Source: Psychrobacter fozii
GTDB lineage: Bacteria; Pseudomonadota; Gammaproteobacteria; Pseudomonadales; Moraxellaceae
Assembly (NCBI RefSeq): GCF_003217155.1
Contig: NZ_QJSU01000004.1
Span: forward strand, 1 to 64,000
Direction: 5' to 3'
Length of the DNA: 64,000 bases
Shown here: one piece after another, positions 8,937 through 18,151 of the stretch
Layout of the letters: each line of letters opens with the position of its first letter
Numbering within the stretch: the stretch's first letter is position 1
Notes under the pieces: generated by a model
Told to the model about the DNA's origin: nothing
Database searches by the model: none
The model's input: only the letters and a program-made list of their open reading frames with translations
Made by a program: the position numbers and the translations under genes

Positions 8937-9785
8937 CTATGCTAGTTGATAACGCTGTGCTATCGCTAATATTTGTTCGACCACATGATGTTGCTCGCTC
9001 ATCGGTAACTGCTCTGTGGTTCCGATGACCGTAATGGCATACTCTAATGGCAAGCTCTGAGTAGCTGATTCAACGGTAACCGTAGACTGACTGGTGATAT
9101 CATCTGTCTGCTGAGGTACGATAATAGGAATGGTAATGGCATTAATACCCATCACCATATCACCCGTGACAGTTGCATAGCCATGGGTACGAATGTTGGC
9201 TTGTAGTTGAGTAAAGTTCCGCCACTGTTCTACTTTAGCTGTTTCATCGCTTGTATGCCATTCAGCCATCACTAGTGGTTGGATAATCGCGTCAGATTGA
9301 TAACTGGCAAACAGCTGACCTGTCGCCGACGTCGTCAGTGGCATACGTGAACCAATGCGAGTAATGATACTGATTGGACTGTCTGGCTCAACAGATTGAA
9401 TAATGATAGGGCCTTCGCTGAACCATTTGGCAATTTGCACCCCGCAGTTGAAGATATCTTTGATCTCATTGGCCGCATGAGTCAGTCGCTCCAAGATGTT
9501 ATTTGAACTGACCCCGTTATGACTAAGTGCATTGACTCGAATACCTAGTCCATAGCGCCCATCGTTTAGCTGCCGAGCGTAATTTTTGCGGATGAGGCTA
9601 ACCATATACCGGTGACACTTTGCTGGATGCATTTGCATGGCTTCAGCGATGTCCTTTAGCATCATAGGTTCATTGCGGTCGATAAGCACATCTAGTATCG
9701 ACAGCCCAATCTCAAGTGACTGTACCCCACCTTGGTTTTTATTGGTGGTAGCAGATTTGTCTATAAGGTTTTCAGCTGCTGGCAT
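8937..9785 (-). CDS. IclR-family transcriptional regulator
   Basis: The 282-residue protein has an N-terminal winged helix-turn-helix (SLEIGLSILDVLIDRNEPMMLKDIAEAMQMHPAKCHRYMVSLIRKNYA, about residues 23-72). The GAF-like effector domain of IclR regulators follows (SRMPLTTSATGQLFASY, and GYATVTGDMVMGINAITIPI). It is divergent from maiA with a 162-base intergenic region, so maiA and possibly fahA are likely targets. With the LysR gene it would be a second regulator in the same catabolic locus. The effector is unknown; IclR proteins of aromatic pathways often sense ring-fission or homogentisate-type intermediates. Confidence 0.9.
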   Translation of the reverse strand: MPAAENLIDKSATTNKNQGGVQSLEIGLSILDVLIDRNEPMMLKDIAEAMQMHPAKCHRYMVSLIRKNYARQLNDGRYGLGIRVNALSHNGVSSNNILERLTHAANEIKDIFNCGVQIAKWFSEGPIIIQSVEPDSPISIITRIGSRMPLTTSATGQLFASYQSDAIIQPLVMAEWHTSDETAKVEQWRNFTQLQANIRTHGYATVTGDMVMGINAITIPIIVPQQTDDITSQSTVTVESATQSLPLEYAITVIGTTEQLPMSEQHHVVEQILAIAQRYQLA

Positions 9786-9947
9786 GGCTTGCTCGATTAA
9801 TGATTTGTTAGGTTAATTCAAATAAACATCATTGAAATAAAGACTTAATATCAAGATACTTATATTAATTGCATTAAATAAGAATGCTATAACGAATTAT
9901 AACTGCTTATTTCACTCACAACATACCATAATAAAAGGGAATTCATA

Positions 9948-10598
9948 ATGATGGCACTCTATGGCTACTTTCGTAGTAGCACCTCTTACCGTACTCGTAT
10001 TGCGATGAACCTAAAGAGCCTGGATTATGACTACATCGCGGTCAACTTGGCTCAAGACGAGCAATTAGAAAGCGCATTTAAATTACTCAATCCACAAGGG
10101 TTGGTGCCTGTCTTACAAGCCGACGATTTATTACTTTATCAAAGCCCCGCTATCTTGGAATGGTTAGAGGATATTTATCCTGACAACCCACTATTGCCTA
10201 AAGATGCGTCTGGACGCATGCAAGTACGTGCCATTAGCGCCATGATTGGCTGCGACATTCACCCCCTTAATAACCGCCGTATCTTGCAATATTTGCGTAA
10301 TGAGCTTTCGGTAGACGAGGAAGATGTCATTACATGGTGTAATCGCTGGATAACGGAAGGTTTTGCCGCTTTGGAAAAAATACTAGCAAAAGATAAAACT
10401 CGTGGGAAATTTTGCTACGGTGACAACCCTACGCTTGCAGATTGCTATCTCATTCCGCAAGTCGCTTCTGCTCGCCGCTTCAAAGTAGATCTCAGCGCTT
10501 ATCCCAATATTATAGAAATTGATGCACATTGCCGCAGGCTAAAAGCCTTTACAGATGCAGATCCTATGGTGCAGCCTGATGCCCCAAAGTCTCAATAA
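9948..10598 (+). CDS. maiA: Maleylacetoacetate isomerase
   Basis: Zeta-class glutathione transferase that isomerises maleylacetoacetate to fumarylacetoacetate using glutathione. The 216-residue product has the zeta signature SSTSYRTRIAMNLKSLDY near the N terminus, the cis-Pro segment GLVPVLQADD and the glutathione-binding QSPAILEWLED. The helical C-terminal domain has YGDNPTLADCYLIPQV. Tandem ATGs at 9948 and 9951 follow an AAAAGGG sequence; the second may be the real start. It is placed opposite an IclR gene and supplies the step before FahA. Confidence 0.95.
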   Translation: MMALYGYFRSSTSYRTRIAMNLKSLDYDYIAVNLAQDEQLESAFKLLNPQGLVPVLQADDLLLYQSPAILEWLEDIYPDNPLLPKDASGRMQVRAISAMIGCDIHPLNNRRILQYLRNELSVDEEDVITWCNRWITEGFAALEKILAKDKTRGKFCYGDNPTLADCYLIPQVASARRFKVDLSAYPNIIEIDAHCRRLKAFTDADPMVQPDAPKSQ

Positions 10599-10808
10599 GT
10601 TGCTAAAGATGACTAATCAATATCGTTACATCCCTTCTAATCATTCATCTTTCAATACAATATGGCATATATGCAAATTATTGATTATATAGTGAGCAAC
10701 TGTTGAATATTTTTGATAAAATACTTTATATGTCAAATATAGAATTAATTAAAATTCATTGATTATAAATAATTACACTGTTTTATCAATTATAAAAGGT
10801 TGGGGATA

Positions 10809-11990
10809 ATGGACGATAACACTTCGCTAAACAAGACAGACCTTCTACCTTCTGACGCAGCTACTGAGATTTTTCCATTAGCTATATCCGCTAGAGAGGA
10901 TACTGAAGCCGCTAGAAAAATTGCACCGACCGTGGTCAAGCAGCTTTCAGAATCCGCCTTGTTTAGAATGGGGTTGCCAAAATCACTGGGAGGATGGGAA
11001 GGCAATCCTGTAGAAACCTTGAAAGTATATGAGACCTTAGCCAGTGCTGAATCTTCAGTGGCTTGGATCGTTTGGAATAACCATTTAGCGTGTACGTTTG
11101 GCAGGTTTTTAGACGAGTCTAGTATGAAAGAGATATACAACGACCCCTCCCACGTTTATGCCAACTCAGCCCGCCCCGAGGGCGTTGCCACAGTGGTCGA
11201 TAATGGCTATATGGTATCTGGTCGATGGACACTAGTATCTGGATGTGAATTGGCGGATTGGTTTGTGCTGCGCTGTTTGGTGGTCTCAGAAGGATCTCCA
11301 ACCACTCTGGGGCCAGGAGCAAATCTAAAACTGTTTTTTATTCCAAAGACAGAAGTAGAAGTCATTGATACGTGGAATGTTGGCGGATTGAATGGCACAG
11401 GCAGTCACGACATAGTCATCAAAGATGCCTTTGTAAAAGAAGCTTACGCTGTTGGGTTTGATAGCCCTGTCGCTATCGATAATGCTTATAGTCGCTTACC
11501 TATTGGTTGTATCAATGCAGCAGGTTGTGCCGCCATGTCTCTAGGTGTATTAAAGGCCGCAATGGACGACCTGATTGACATGTGTCTTGAGAGAGTCACG
11601 CCTGGTAAGAGTCCAGATCTACGCGACCGTGCAACCGTACAAGCTGCCATCGCAAAGAGTACAACTCTATTAGCATCTAGGCGCTTACAGTTACATAATA
11701 GCGTCGAGACATTGTGGGACGAATCACAGCAACAGAACACCTTTACCGATGTGCAACTTGCGGATGTCTGGGCAGCGTCGTGCGAGGCCGCAAGAGAAGC
11801 CCGAGCGATGGTATCTGAAATTTATGCGGTGGCTGGCACTGCTTCATTGTATAAACAGCATAGAATAGAAAGAGCGCATAGAGACATTCATGCGATTTTG
11901 CAACACGGCATTGTGCAGCCTCATTGGATGAATCAAGCTGGCATGGCTTATGTTGGATTAACACCAAATGCTGCGATGTTTAGAGTATAG
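10809..11990 (+). CDS. Acyl-CoA dehydrogenase-fold flavoprotein, class D flavin monooxygenase-like
   Basis: A 393-residue protein from the ATG at 10809 (GGGGATA upstream; the TTG at 10800 is less likely). It has the acyl-CoA dehydrogenase fold of the Acyl-CoA_dh_2 type, which includes two-component aromatic hydroxylases (HsaA, HpaB-like) and desulfurisation enzymes. Visible blocks are an N-terminal helical domain with GLPKSLGGWEGNP, the mid beta domain GYMVSGRWTLVSGCELADW, and a C-terminal four-helix domain with a long AREARAMVSEIYAVAG stretch and HRDIHAILQHG. No flavin reductase partner is adjacent. Following maiA it may handle an aromatic substrate. Function is unproven. Confidence 0.75.
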   Translation: MDDNTSLNKTDLLPSDAATEIFPLAISAREDTEAARKIAPTVVKQLSESALFRMGLPKSLGGWEGNPVETLKVYETLASAESSVAWIVWNNHLACTFGRFLDESSMKEIYNDPSHVYANSARPEGVATVVDNGYMVSGRWTLVSGCELADWFVLRCLVVSEGSPTTLGPGANLKLFFIPKTEVEVIDTWNVGGLNGTGSHDIVIKDAFVKEAYAVGFDSPVAIDNAYSRLPIGCINAAGCAAMSLGVLKAAMDDLIDMCLERVTPGKSPDLRDRATVQAAIAKSTTLLASRRLQLHNSVETLWDESQQQNTFTDVQLADVWAASCEAAREARAMVSEIYAVAGTASLYKQHRIERAHRDIHAILQHGIVQPHWMNQAGMAYVGLTPNAAMFRV

Positions 11991-12118
11991 TCAAACCCAT
12001 ACAAATCCGCTACATTGTCATCCTCGCTAAACATACTAACGTATAGCTTGCACTCGGCTTCCTTGTATCGAAATTGTTTGAACTCAACTATATGAATGTG
12101 ACTTCTATAATAGGTACT

Positions 12119-12153
12119 AGCGCTTGTACAACATAAGGTACAAGCGCTTTTTA
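12119..12153 (+). terminator. Terminator after the flavoprotein gene
   Basis: An 11-base stem AGCGCTTGTAC paired with GTACAAGCGCT is followed by a T run, about 130 bases after the stop at 11990. Confidence 0.85.
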
Positions 12154-12205
12154 TTGCTTAGAATTTACTGCTTAATAATTGTGTATAATACCTATTATTT
12201 ACCCG

Positions 12206-12240
12206 TAAAAAAGCAAGACATTCGATGTCTTGCTTTTTTA
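12206..12240. terminator. Bidirectional terminator between the flavoprotein and adhesin genes
   Basis: A perfect stem AAAAAAGCAAGACAT with a TCG loop, ending in a T run on both strands. It lies 34 bases beyond the adhesin stop codon (minus strand) and probably ends that transcript. Confidence 0.9.
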
Positions 12241-12273
12241 TATTTGATTGACAATCATAATTGAACGACCTCT

Positions 12274-15200
12274 TTAATCAAAATGGAAGCCTGCGCCAAT
12301 CGCGCCGCCTGCATTGCCCTGAGTATCTGCGGTACCATTTATCTTCATGACCCAACGGCCATCATTTGATAATTTGGAAAAACCAACAGCAACCGCGCTT
12401 TCTCCATTATACGTACCGACACCACCACTAATCATTGACTTGCCTGCAATATAAGCTTGCGGTAATGAAGACATCGCCATTGCTGCTGAAATACCAGCGT
12501 TAGCATTCTCTTCGACTTCACCAATTTTATAGCCTAGATCGCTCATATTGTTATTTAGTCTACTATCTAGCGCACTCAGTTGGCTGTAGTTGACCGCATC
12601 TGTCGCTTCGACACCATCAGCGACACCTGTTATGCGCTGATTACCAGCATATAGACCTTGAGTAGTCATGCTTGGGCCATCTTGCATGCTGATGCCACTA
12701 CTATTGATAACCGTCGTACCCACTGTGACACTATCAACACTGATGTTACCGTTTAAATCAAACTTGATACTACTGCCCTCTGCGGTAGTGGTTATGTTAT
12801 TACCACCTGTAAAGCTTAGGACACTACCGTCTCCAACTGGCTTGTTGATATTAGCGCCACTGTCTGCACCAAAATTGAGTCCAGCATCAAGCTTGTCCGT
12901 GTTGGTTTTAATGTTCGTGGTGTTAGTCATAATATTGCTAGTGTTCGTAGCGATATTAGTTGTATTGGTAGTGATATTACTAGTATTCGTAGCGATATCA
13001 TTTGTATTGGTAGAAATATTGGTTGTGTTAGTGGCAATGTTCGTGGTGTTGACCTGCACATTTTCATTGATTTCAATGGTGCCTTGTCTGATAGAAGCAA
13101 TCGCACCATCTATATTGCCCTCACCTGTTCCACCGATATTACTGTTGGTGAATGTACCACTCTCAGAATTGTAGACAGTGTCACCACCGATAATGCTACT
13201 GATACCACTCCCTTGTGCATAAAGCTGGCTACCGTTTACAGCATCCTGGCTTTCTGCCGAAACTTCACCATTTTGGACGTTGGTGATTTTGTTATCAGCG
13301 GCATCAATGCCATTTTTCGTGATGCTTGGACCACCTGTAATGGTCAACCCATTGTCATTCATAATGGTATCACCAGTGGTTACACTATCTAAGATGATAT
13401 CTGGGTTTAGATCAAAGCTAATATCATTAGCATTGGTAGGTATTGCTGCATCTTGTAGTCCCGTACTAGCAGCAAAGGCAGTGGCATCATTCACTGATGT
13501 TCTAGATACTTTGATATTACCATCTCTACTGTTCAGATCGAGAGCATCTCCTTGTTTGACCATGGTAGCAATATCACCTTGAGCCGTAACTCCCCACCCT
13601 TGATCTAAGGCAATAGTCACTTCTTTTAATTGCCCAACATTTACAGCATCTGTATCTAGCACACCTTCCCCAACGTTGCGGATAGTGTTGCCTCCATTGT
13701 CTAAGCCACGGCTACTCAATGAGACCTGTGAGACCATTCTACCTAAGCCATTATTAACGAAGGTAAAGCCTGCATCACTCATGATGCTATTACCTACTTG
13801 CATACTGCCAGTGTCCCCTAGGTCTAGCTGATTATTTAGCTTGACCTGAACACCGGTCTCAGAAGCAATAGTAGTCAGATTGCTATCACCTGTGACATTG
13901 ATAGTATCACCCAATGCAAATTGCTGATCATTGTCGCTATTGCCATCACCTATTTTGATACCTTTAGCAATTTCATTATTGGTCGTTGTGAGCTGTGCAA
14001 AGTTGACGGCATCACTTGGTGCAATTCCTTCAGCGACTTTGATAATTCTATTATTACCATTATCAAGCCCTTCATTGCTAAGCGTAATGGTCTGATTAGG
14101 GCCATCAGTGATGGTTATGCCTGCATTATTCAGTACCGTGTTTTCCATTCTCACGCTACCATTTTTACCAAGTACTACATCTTCAGCCAATCTAACGTTT
14201 AGATTGCCTTCATCATCAGCGATGACACCGATATTGTTCTCAGTTAATTCTGTTGCGCCGCCTTGAACCGTCAATGTCTGACCTAGTTTGCGATTAACGA
14301 CAACTGCGGTATCATCTCCGATAAAGTTCAAACCCAAGTCAACGGTGCTATTGGTTGTATTTAACTGGCCAACATTGACAGCATCTGTATCTTCCTCACC
14401 ATCATCTACGTTAGTGATTTTATTCCCGCCGTTATTGAGACCACTATTGCTTAGGCTAACTGTACTGCCGCCAAGGAAGCTGACACCACCCGTGTTTAGC
14501 AATGTATCGCCTGTAGTAACGCTAGTGAAAACAACTTCATCTGCTGTCGCCACTTTAATACCACCGTTCTCAGCGGTGAGAACGATGTTATCACCTGTGA
14601 GGAAATTGGCCGCGCTGTCAGTTTGATCAAGCGTTTTTACCTCAGCGCCATCTATTTGAGTAATGACCGTCTGCATGGCACTGTCAGCTTTCATTAAGCT
14701 GGCTTTGCTGGCTTCACTCAAGTCAACTGCATAGTCGGTCGTATTAGTCGCCATGTCTTTGTCACTTGCGGTAACCGTGACGGCTGAAGAGCCTGCTGAG
14801 GTAGTCGCGCCATTGGCATTGACTGTGTAAACGTCTTGCCCTGTGACACTATCGGTTGAAAAATCGACACTAGATACGTTGGTTCCTTTGACAACCTTGG
14901 TTCTAGCAGCGGCAGATGAACTGTTGAGCTGACTAACATTGACGGCGTCGCCTAATGCGCTACCATCCGCTACATTGGTGATTCGATTACCACCATTATT
15001 GAGGCCACTGCTGCTCAATCTGACGGTACTGCCACCAAGGAAGCTGATACCAGCTGTGTTTAGCAATGTATCCCCTGTAGTGACGCTAGTGAAAGCAACT
15101 TCATCTGCTGTCGCCACTTTAATACCACCGTTCTCAGCGGTGAGAACGATGTTATCACCTGTGAGGAAATTGGCGGTATTGTCAGTTTTATTGAGTGTTT

Positions 15201-17631
15201 TGACATCAGTACTATCTATTTGAGTAATGACATTCTGTATAGCGCTATCTGCCACATTTGATACATCTTCTAATTGACCAAAATTCACTGCATCAAGAGT
15301 AGTTGTGCCCGCCTCGACGTTTGTGATTTTCTTATTAGCAGCATCAATACCACCACTCTTAGTGACACTTGGACCACCAATAATATTGACACCATCACTG
15401 GATATAAGAGTTGTAGATAAAGGTGAGGATACTGCAATACCTAAACCACTAACAGTAGTGTTGAGCAGTGCATTACCTGTTTTAAGGCCCAGTTTATTAA
15501 CGGTCGTAACAGGTCCCAGTCCAAAAGGTGAGCTACTACCCATTTTGACGCTACCATAATGACCTAGATCAAGGTTGTCATTGAGTTCAACTTCGATTTT
15601 GCCATTATTTACTCGTGTGTCGATATTGTTATTAGAGCCAACCACCTCGACTGCTTGTCCCAGTGGCTTAGATACAGTGTTGCCATCAGCAGCTTTTAAT
15701 GCAAATCCCAAGTCAGACACATCAGTAATCGCTTTGTTCAAGTCGCCGATGTTCGCAGCGTTGGATGCTGTTGTACCACCACTTGCCACACCTTTGATCT
15801 GTTGATGATTTGCATTGATACCCGTTGCCGTGAATTTTGGACCGCCTGCAATAGTGAGCCCATTGGCATTCAGTAAACTAGCACCTGTCGAGACACTATC
15901 TAAACCTGTGACGTCTTTTGCCAGTTTAAGAGTCAAAGTATCAGATCCATCAGCAACCACACCGATATTGTTGTTATTAGACAGCTTTGCACTATCTGTC
16001 TCGCCACCTTTTACAATGAGCTGTTCACCGAGTTTACGGTTGATAGGAGTACCAGTATCACCGCCGAAATCCATACCTTTATCAAGTGTGCTGTTGATAC
16101 CGTTTTGCAAACCCTTTAGCTGCGCGACATTCACTGCATCACTATTACTGGTGCCCGCTGCAACGTTGACAATCTGACGGTTACCGCCTTCTGACCCAGT
16201 ACCAACTGATACAGCGCCGAGTGTCACACTTTTTGTCGCAATAATGGCATTTTCATCGATGAACAAAGTCCCTATTGGCACAAATCCAGTGGCTCCGCCT
16301 GCGACATTAGCAATAGATTTTGATCCCAGTGCCACTCCATTTTGGGTAGCAGATTGAGCACCTGCACCAAGTGCTAACGCGCCTTTTTCGGTAGCAGAAG
16401 ACGCCACACCGAATGCGGATGAGGCGGTTTCAGAAGCGCTAGCATGTGTACCTATCGCTGTCGCAAGATGACCTTCTGTACGGGCTTTAACACCGATTGC
16501 TATGGAAGCCGCACCACCCGATTCGGTATGTCCAGCATAGGGGTCGCTTAGATCCAATAAATCTCGACCAGCATATTCGTTAAATGCGGTATTTACTGTC
16601 CCACTATTCAGAGTGGTGTCAGTGATAGTCCCGTCGAGATTGTATATCGATGCTAGGTTTAGATCGTCTCCACCGATGGCAATAGAAGAGCCACCTCGTG
16701 AGACGACATTTGCGCCGATAGCAATAGATTGTTCACCACTCGCCATCGTCTGTTGCCCAGATTCCGAGCTACCAATCGCAATGGTTTGACTGCCAGTTGC
16801 TTTTGCGTTGCCGCCCATGGCCATAGCGTTATAGCCTATTGCCCCACCATTGTTTACGTTACCGCTAGCGGTTGAATTTACGCTATAGTATTTGGTTTTA
16901 TTCGCTGCTACTGTGTTGCTTAAGCTATGCAGTTGCGAGCCATTAACCGCCTCTTTGCTACTAGCACTAATCAAACCACTATCTACGTTAACGATTTTTT
17001 TATGACCAGCATTGATACCAGTAGATGAAATGACAACGCCGCCATTGAAGATCGCACTTTCTAGATCGGTTAGATTTTTTGCCAGTTTGATGGTTAAGGT
17101 ATCACTTCCATCAGCCACCACACCTATGTTATTGCCGCTAGCAAGCTTGGTGGTATCAGCTTCGCCACCTTTAATATTTAACGTTTTGCCGTGTTTTCGT
17201 ATGATGGTGCCACCAGTATCACCATCAAATTTCAGGCCATTATTGCCATTATTGCCATTATTGCCATTATTGCCATTATTGCCATTATTGCCATTATTGC
17301 CATTGTTATTATGACCATAACCGTTACCATTTCCATGGCTTTCGTGGCCATAACCATTTCCGTTGCCATGGCTTTGGTGACCCGTAATATGAATGATATT
17401 GGAATGATTGACCTCAGCATTTGCTTGCACGCCAAAGCCAGCCGCAAGCAGCCCAAGCCCTATCGCGCTCAAGCGCAAGGTATGAATAGAAGACAGGTTA
17501 GATGTTGTATTGATGGTAGCATTAGCGCTCACACTAGATTTGGAAGACTTACCACGCCCCTTCGCATACTCACCGACTGCGGTAAAGCAACTTAAGGCTT
17601 CATTCCAGATGACTTTATAAATGCGGTTCAT
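12274..17631 (-). CDS. Giant YadA-like trimeric autotransporter adhesin
   Basis: Outer-membrane trimeric adhesin of 1785 residues. It opens with an extended signal peptide region (MNRIYKVIWNEALSCFTAVGE) and a hydrophobic core ending VQANA near residue 72. Next come two GHESHGNGNGY repeats and a GNN-repeat tract (about 108-131), then YadA-head collagen-like rolls (IAIGSS, SIAIGAN, ATAIGTH, VALGSK; about 255-440). A long stalk follows, with many neck motifs of the form NVxxGxxxxDAVNxxQL. TNTTNI heptads form a predicted coiled coil about 1525-1580. The final 90 residues are the YadA membrane anchor (GISAAMAMSSLPQAY ... AIGAGFHFD). It mediates surface adhesion or autoaggregation; the receptor is unknown. 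Stalk and head contain internal duplications. Confidence 0.95.
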   Translation of the reverse strand: MNRIYKVIWNEALSCFTAVGEYAKGRGKSSKSSVSANATINTTSNLSSIHTLRLSAIGLGLLAAGFGVQANAEVNHSNIIHITGHQSHGNGNGYGHESHGNGNGYGHNNNGNNGNNGNNGNNGNNGNNGNNGLKFDGDTGGTIIRKHGKTLNIKGGEADTTKLASGNNIGVVADGSDTLTIKLAKNLTDLESAIFNGGVVISSTGINAGHKKIVNVDSGLISASSKEAVNGSQLHSLSNTVAANKTKYYSVNSTASGNVNNGGAIGYNAMAMGGNAKATGSQTIAIGSSESGQQTMASGEQSIAIGANVVSRGGSSIAIGGDDLNLASIYNLDGTITDTTLNSGTVNTAFNEYAGRDLLDLSDPYAGHTESGGAASIAIGVKARTEGHLATAIGTHASASETASSAFGVASSATEKGALALGAGAQSATQNGVALGSKSIANVAGGATGFVPIGTLFIDENAIIATKSVTLGAVSVGTGSEGGNRQIVNVAAGTSNSDAVNVAQLKGLQNGINSTLDKGMDFGGDTGTPINRKLGEQLIVKGGETDSAKLSNNNNIGVVADGSDTLTLKLAKDVTGLDSVSTGASLLNANGLTIAGGPKFTATGINANHQQIKGVASGGTTASNAANIGDLNKAITDVSDLGFALKAADGNTVSKPLGQAVEVVGSNNNIDTRVNNGKIEVELNDNLDLGHYGSVKMGSSSPFGLGPVTTVNKLGLKTGNALLNTTVSGLGIAVSSPLSTTLISSDGVNIIGGPSVTKSGGIDAANKKITNVEAGTTTLDAVNFGQLEDVSNVADSAIQNVITQIDSTDVKTLNKTDNTANFLTGDNIVLTAENGGIKVATADEVAFTSVTTGDTLLNTAGISFLGGSTVRLSSSGLNNGGNRITNVADGSALGDAVNVSQLNSSSAAARTKVVKGTNVSSVDFSTDSVTGQDVYTVNANGATTSAGSSAVTVTASDKDMATNTTDYAVDLSEASKASLMKADSAMQTVITQIDGAEVKTLDQTDSAANFLTGDNIVLTAENGGIKVATADEVVFTSVTTGDTLLNTGGVSFLGGSTVSLSNSGLNNGGNKITNVDDGEEDTDAVNVGQLNTTNSTVDLGLNFIGDDTAVVVNRKLGQTLTVQGGATELTENNIGVIADDEGNLNVRLAEDVVLGKNGSVRMENTVLNNAGITITDGPNQTITLSNEGLDNGNNRIIKVAEGIAPSDAVNFAQLTTTNNEIAKGIKIGDGNSDNDQQFALGDTINVTGDSNLTTIASETGVQVKLNNQLDLGDTGSMQVGNSIMSDAGFTFVNNGLGRMVSQVSLSSRGLDNGGNTIRNVGEGVLDTDAVNVGQLKEVTIALDQGWGVTAQGDIATMVKQGDALDLNSRDGNIKVSRTSVNDATAFAASTGLQDAAIPTNANDISFDLNPDIILDSVTTGDTIMNDNGLTITGGPSITKNGIDAADNKITNVQNGEVSAESQDAVNGSQLYAQGSGISSIIGGDTVYNSESGTFTNSNIGGTGEGNIDGAIASIRQGTIEINENVQVNTTNIATNTTNISTNTNDIATNTSNITTNTTNIATNTSNIMTNTTNIKTNTDKLDAGLNFGADSGANINKPVGDGSVLSFTGGNNITTTAEGSSIKFDLNGNISVDSVTVGTTVINSSGISMQDGPSMTTQGLYAGNQRITGVADGVEATDAVNYSQLSALDSRLNNNMSDLGYKIGEVEENANAGISAAMAMSSLPQAYIAGKSMISGGVGTYNGESAVAVGFSKLSNDGRWVMKINGTADTQGNAGGAIGAGFHFD
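12900..13056. repeat. 21-base repeats encoding TNTTNI coiled-coil heptads
   Basis: Imperfect tandem repeats of about 21 bases inside the adhesin gene encode seven-residue units of the form TNTTNIA, giving a right-length heptad for a trimeric coiled coil just before the C-terminal neck and anchor. The unit length keeps the frame if copies are gained or lost. Confidence 0.85.
14380..14692. repeat. Stalk duplication, copy 2
   Basis: Closely matches 14940-15252 in the same gene. Both encode a unit with GDNIVLTAENGGIKVATADE, FTSVTTGDTLLNT, FLGGSTV and LNNGGN..ITNV followed by DAVNV.QLN. A recent intragenic duplication or gene conversion is the simplest reading. Confidence 0.8.
14940..15252. repeat. 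Stalk duplication, copy 1
   Basis: Partner of 14380-14692. The central part from the GDTLLNT codons through the AENGG codons is almost base-identical between the copies, while flanks differ more. Confidence 0.8.
17236..17307. repeat. Eight tandem 9-base repeats encoding (NNG)n in the adhesin
   Basis: Eight units of GCCATTATT (plus strand; the last one is GCCATTGTT) encode an Asn-Asn-Gly run just after the signal peptide. Nine-base units can vary in number by slippage without changing the reading frame, so the length of this linker may differ between strains. Confidence 0.95.
17315..17380. repeat. Two 33-base repeats encoding GHESHGNGNGY in the adhesin
   Basis: Two adjacent 33-base units on the N-terminal side of the NNG tract encode an 11-residue His/Gly/Asn-rich motif twice. 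Together with the NNG run they form a flexible, His-containing linker at the exposed tip of the mature protein. Confidence 0.8.
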
Positions 17632-17809
17632 GACATGTACTCCCTTACAGAATGGTTAGAATTAAAAACCAAAGACAAGATCCATCTTGTAGAGAGTTGT
17701 TATGACGAAATAAAATGATTTATGAGCTTATAGCAATGAGGCCTTTATGGGTTATTGTTTGTGTTAATCATTGAAAAATAAGACATTTTATTTCTTGAAA
17801 TCTTTATTA

Positions 17810-17849
17810 CTCTCTGTATATATTAGTATTACCGAATATATACAGAGAG
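17810..17849. promoter_or_regulatory. 15-base perfect inverted repeat upstream of the adhesin
   Basis: CTCTCTGTATATATT and AATATATACAGAGAG are separated by ten bases. The element lies about 180 bases before the adhesin start codon in an AT-rich spacer. It could be a binding site for a dimeric regulator or a hairpin in a long leader. No T run follows directly, so a terminator is less likely. Confidence 0.45.
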
Positions 17850-17967
17850 ACAATGCCGTTTGTCTTGACTTTAATACCGACTGTCTTATATATGTCGAAA
17901 AATGAATATAAAGAATGGTATGAAATCATAAAAAAATACAATTGTCTACTTTTTTCTCTAAAAATAT

Positions 17968-18003
17968 GCTCTTATCGATATATCAAAGATATAAGATAAG
18001 AGC
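17968..18003 (-). terminator. Probable terminator of the Cpx-like operon
   Basis: GCTCTTATC pairs with GATAAGAGC with additional inner pairing. Read on the minus strand, the hairpin is followed by ATATTTTT. It lies about 150 bases beyond the kinase stop codon. Confidence 0.6.
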
Positions 18004-18151
18004 GTATTTACTATGCTAGTAATAGTCGATCCAGGGTGTTTATGGATTTAGAATTTAACTATAGATAATACAAATGAGAGCATTATAGAAATTTAAAATA
18101 AGTAAGCATCACACTGTACTCAAGTTATATAGAATTGATTAAAATGACTTC

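Larger units (their letters stand above)
17632..18151. other. AT-rich spacer between adhesin and sensor kinase genes
   Basis: No coding region is seen in these 520 bases. The stretch must hold the adhesin promoter (minus strand) and the end of the kinase transcript. It contains the inverted repeat at 17810-17849 and the hairpin at 17968-18003; otherwise nothing distinctive. Confidence 0.7.

Noticed and set aside
12900..13056. Possible CRISPR-like array
   Set aside because: Units are 21 bases, back to back with no unique spacers, and encode coiled-coil heptads in frame with the adhesin.
12668..13174. Plus-strand ORF of 168 codons inside the adhesin gene (with others at 13921-14202, 14288-14626, 14939-15223 and 15815-16177)
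   Set aside because: These are antisense shadows of the repetitive adhesin. They are rich in Leu/Val/Pro/Ser from low-complexity codons and lack ribosome sites.
17191..17595. Plus-strand ORF with an Ile-Ala-Ile-Ile repeat, antisense to the adhesin N terminus
   Set aside because: The repeat is the other strand of the NNG tract; the adhesin frame has a signal peptide and full domain order.
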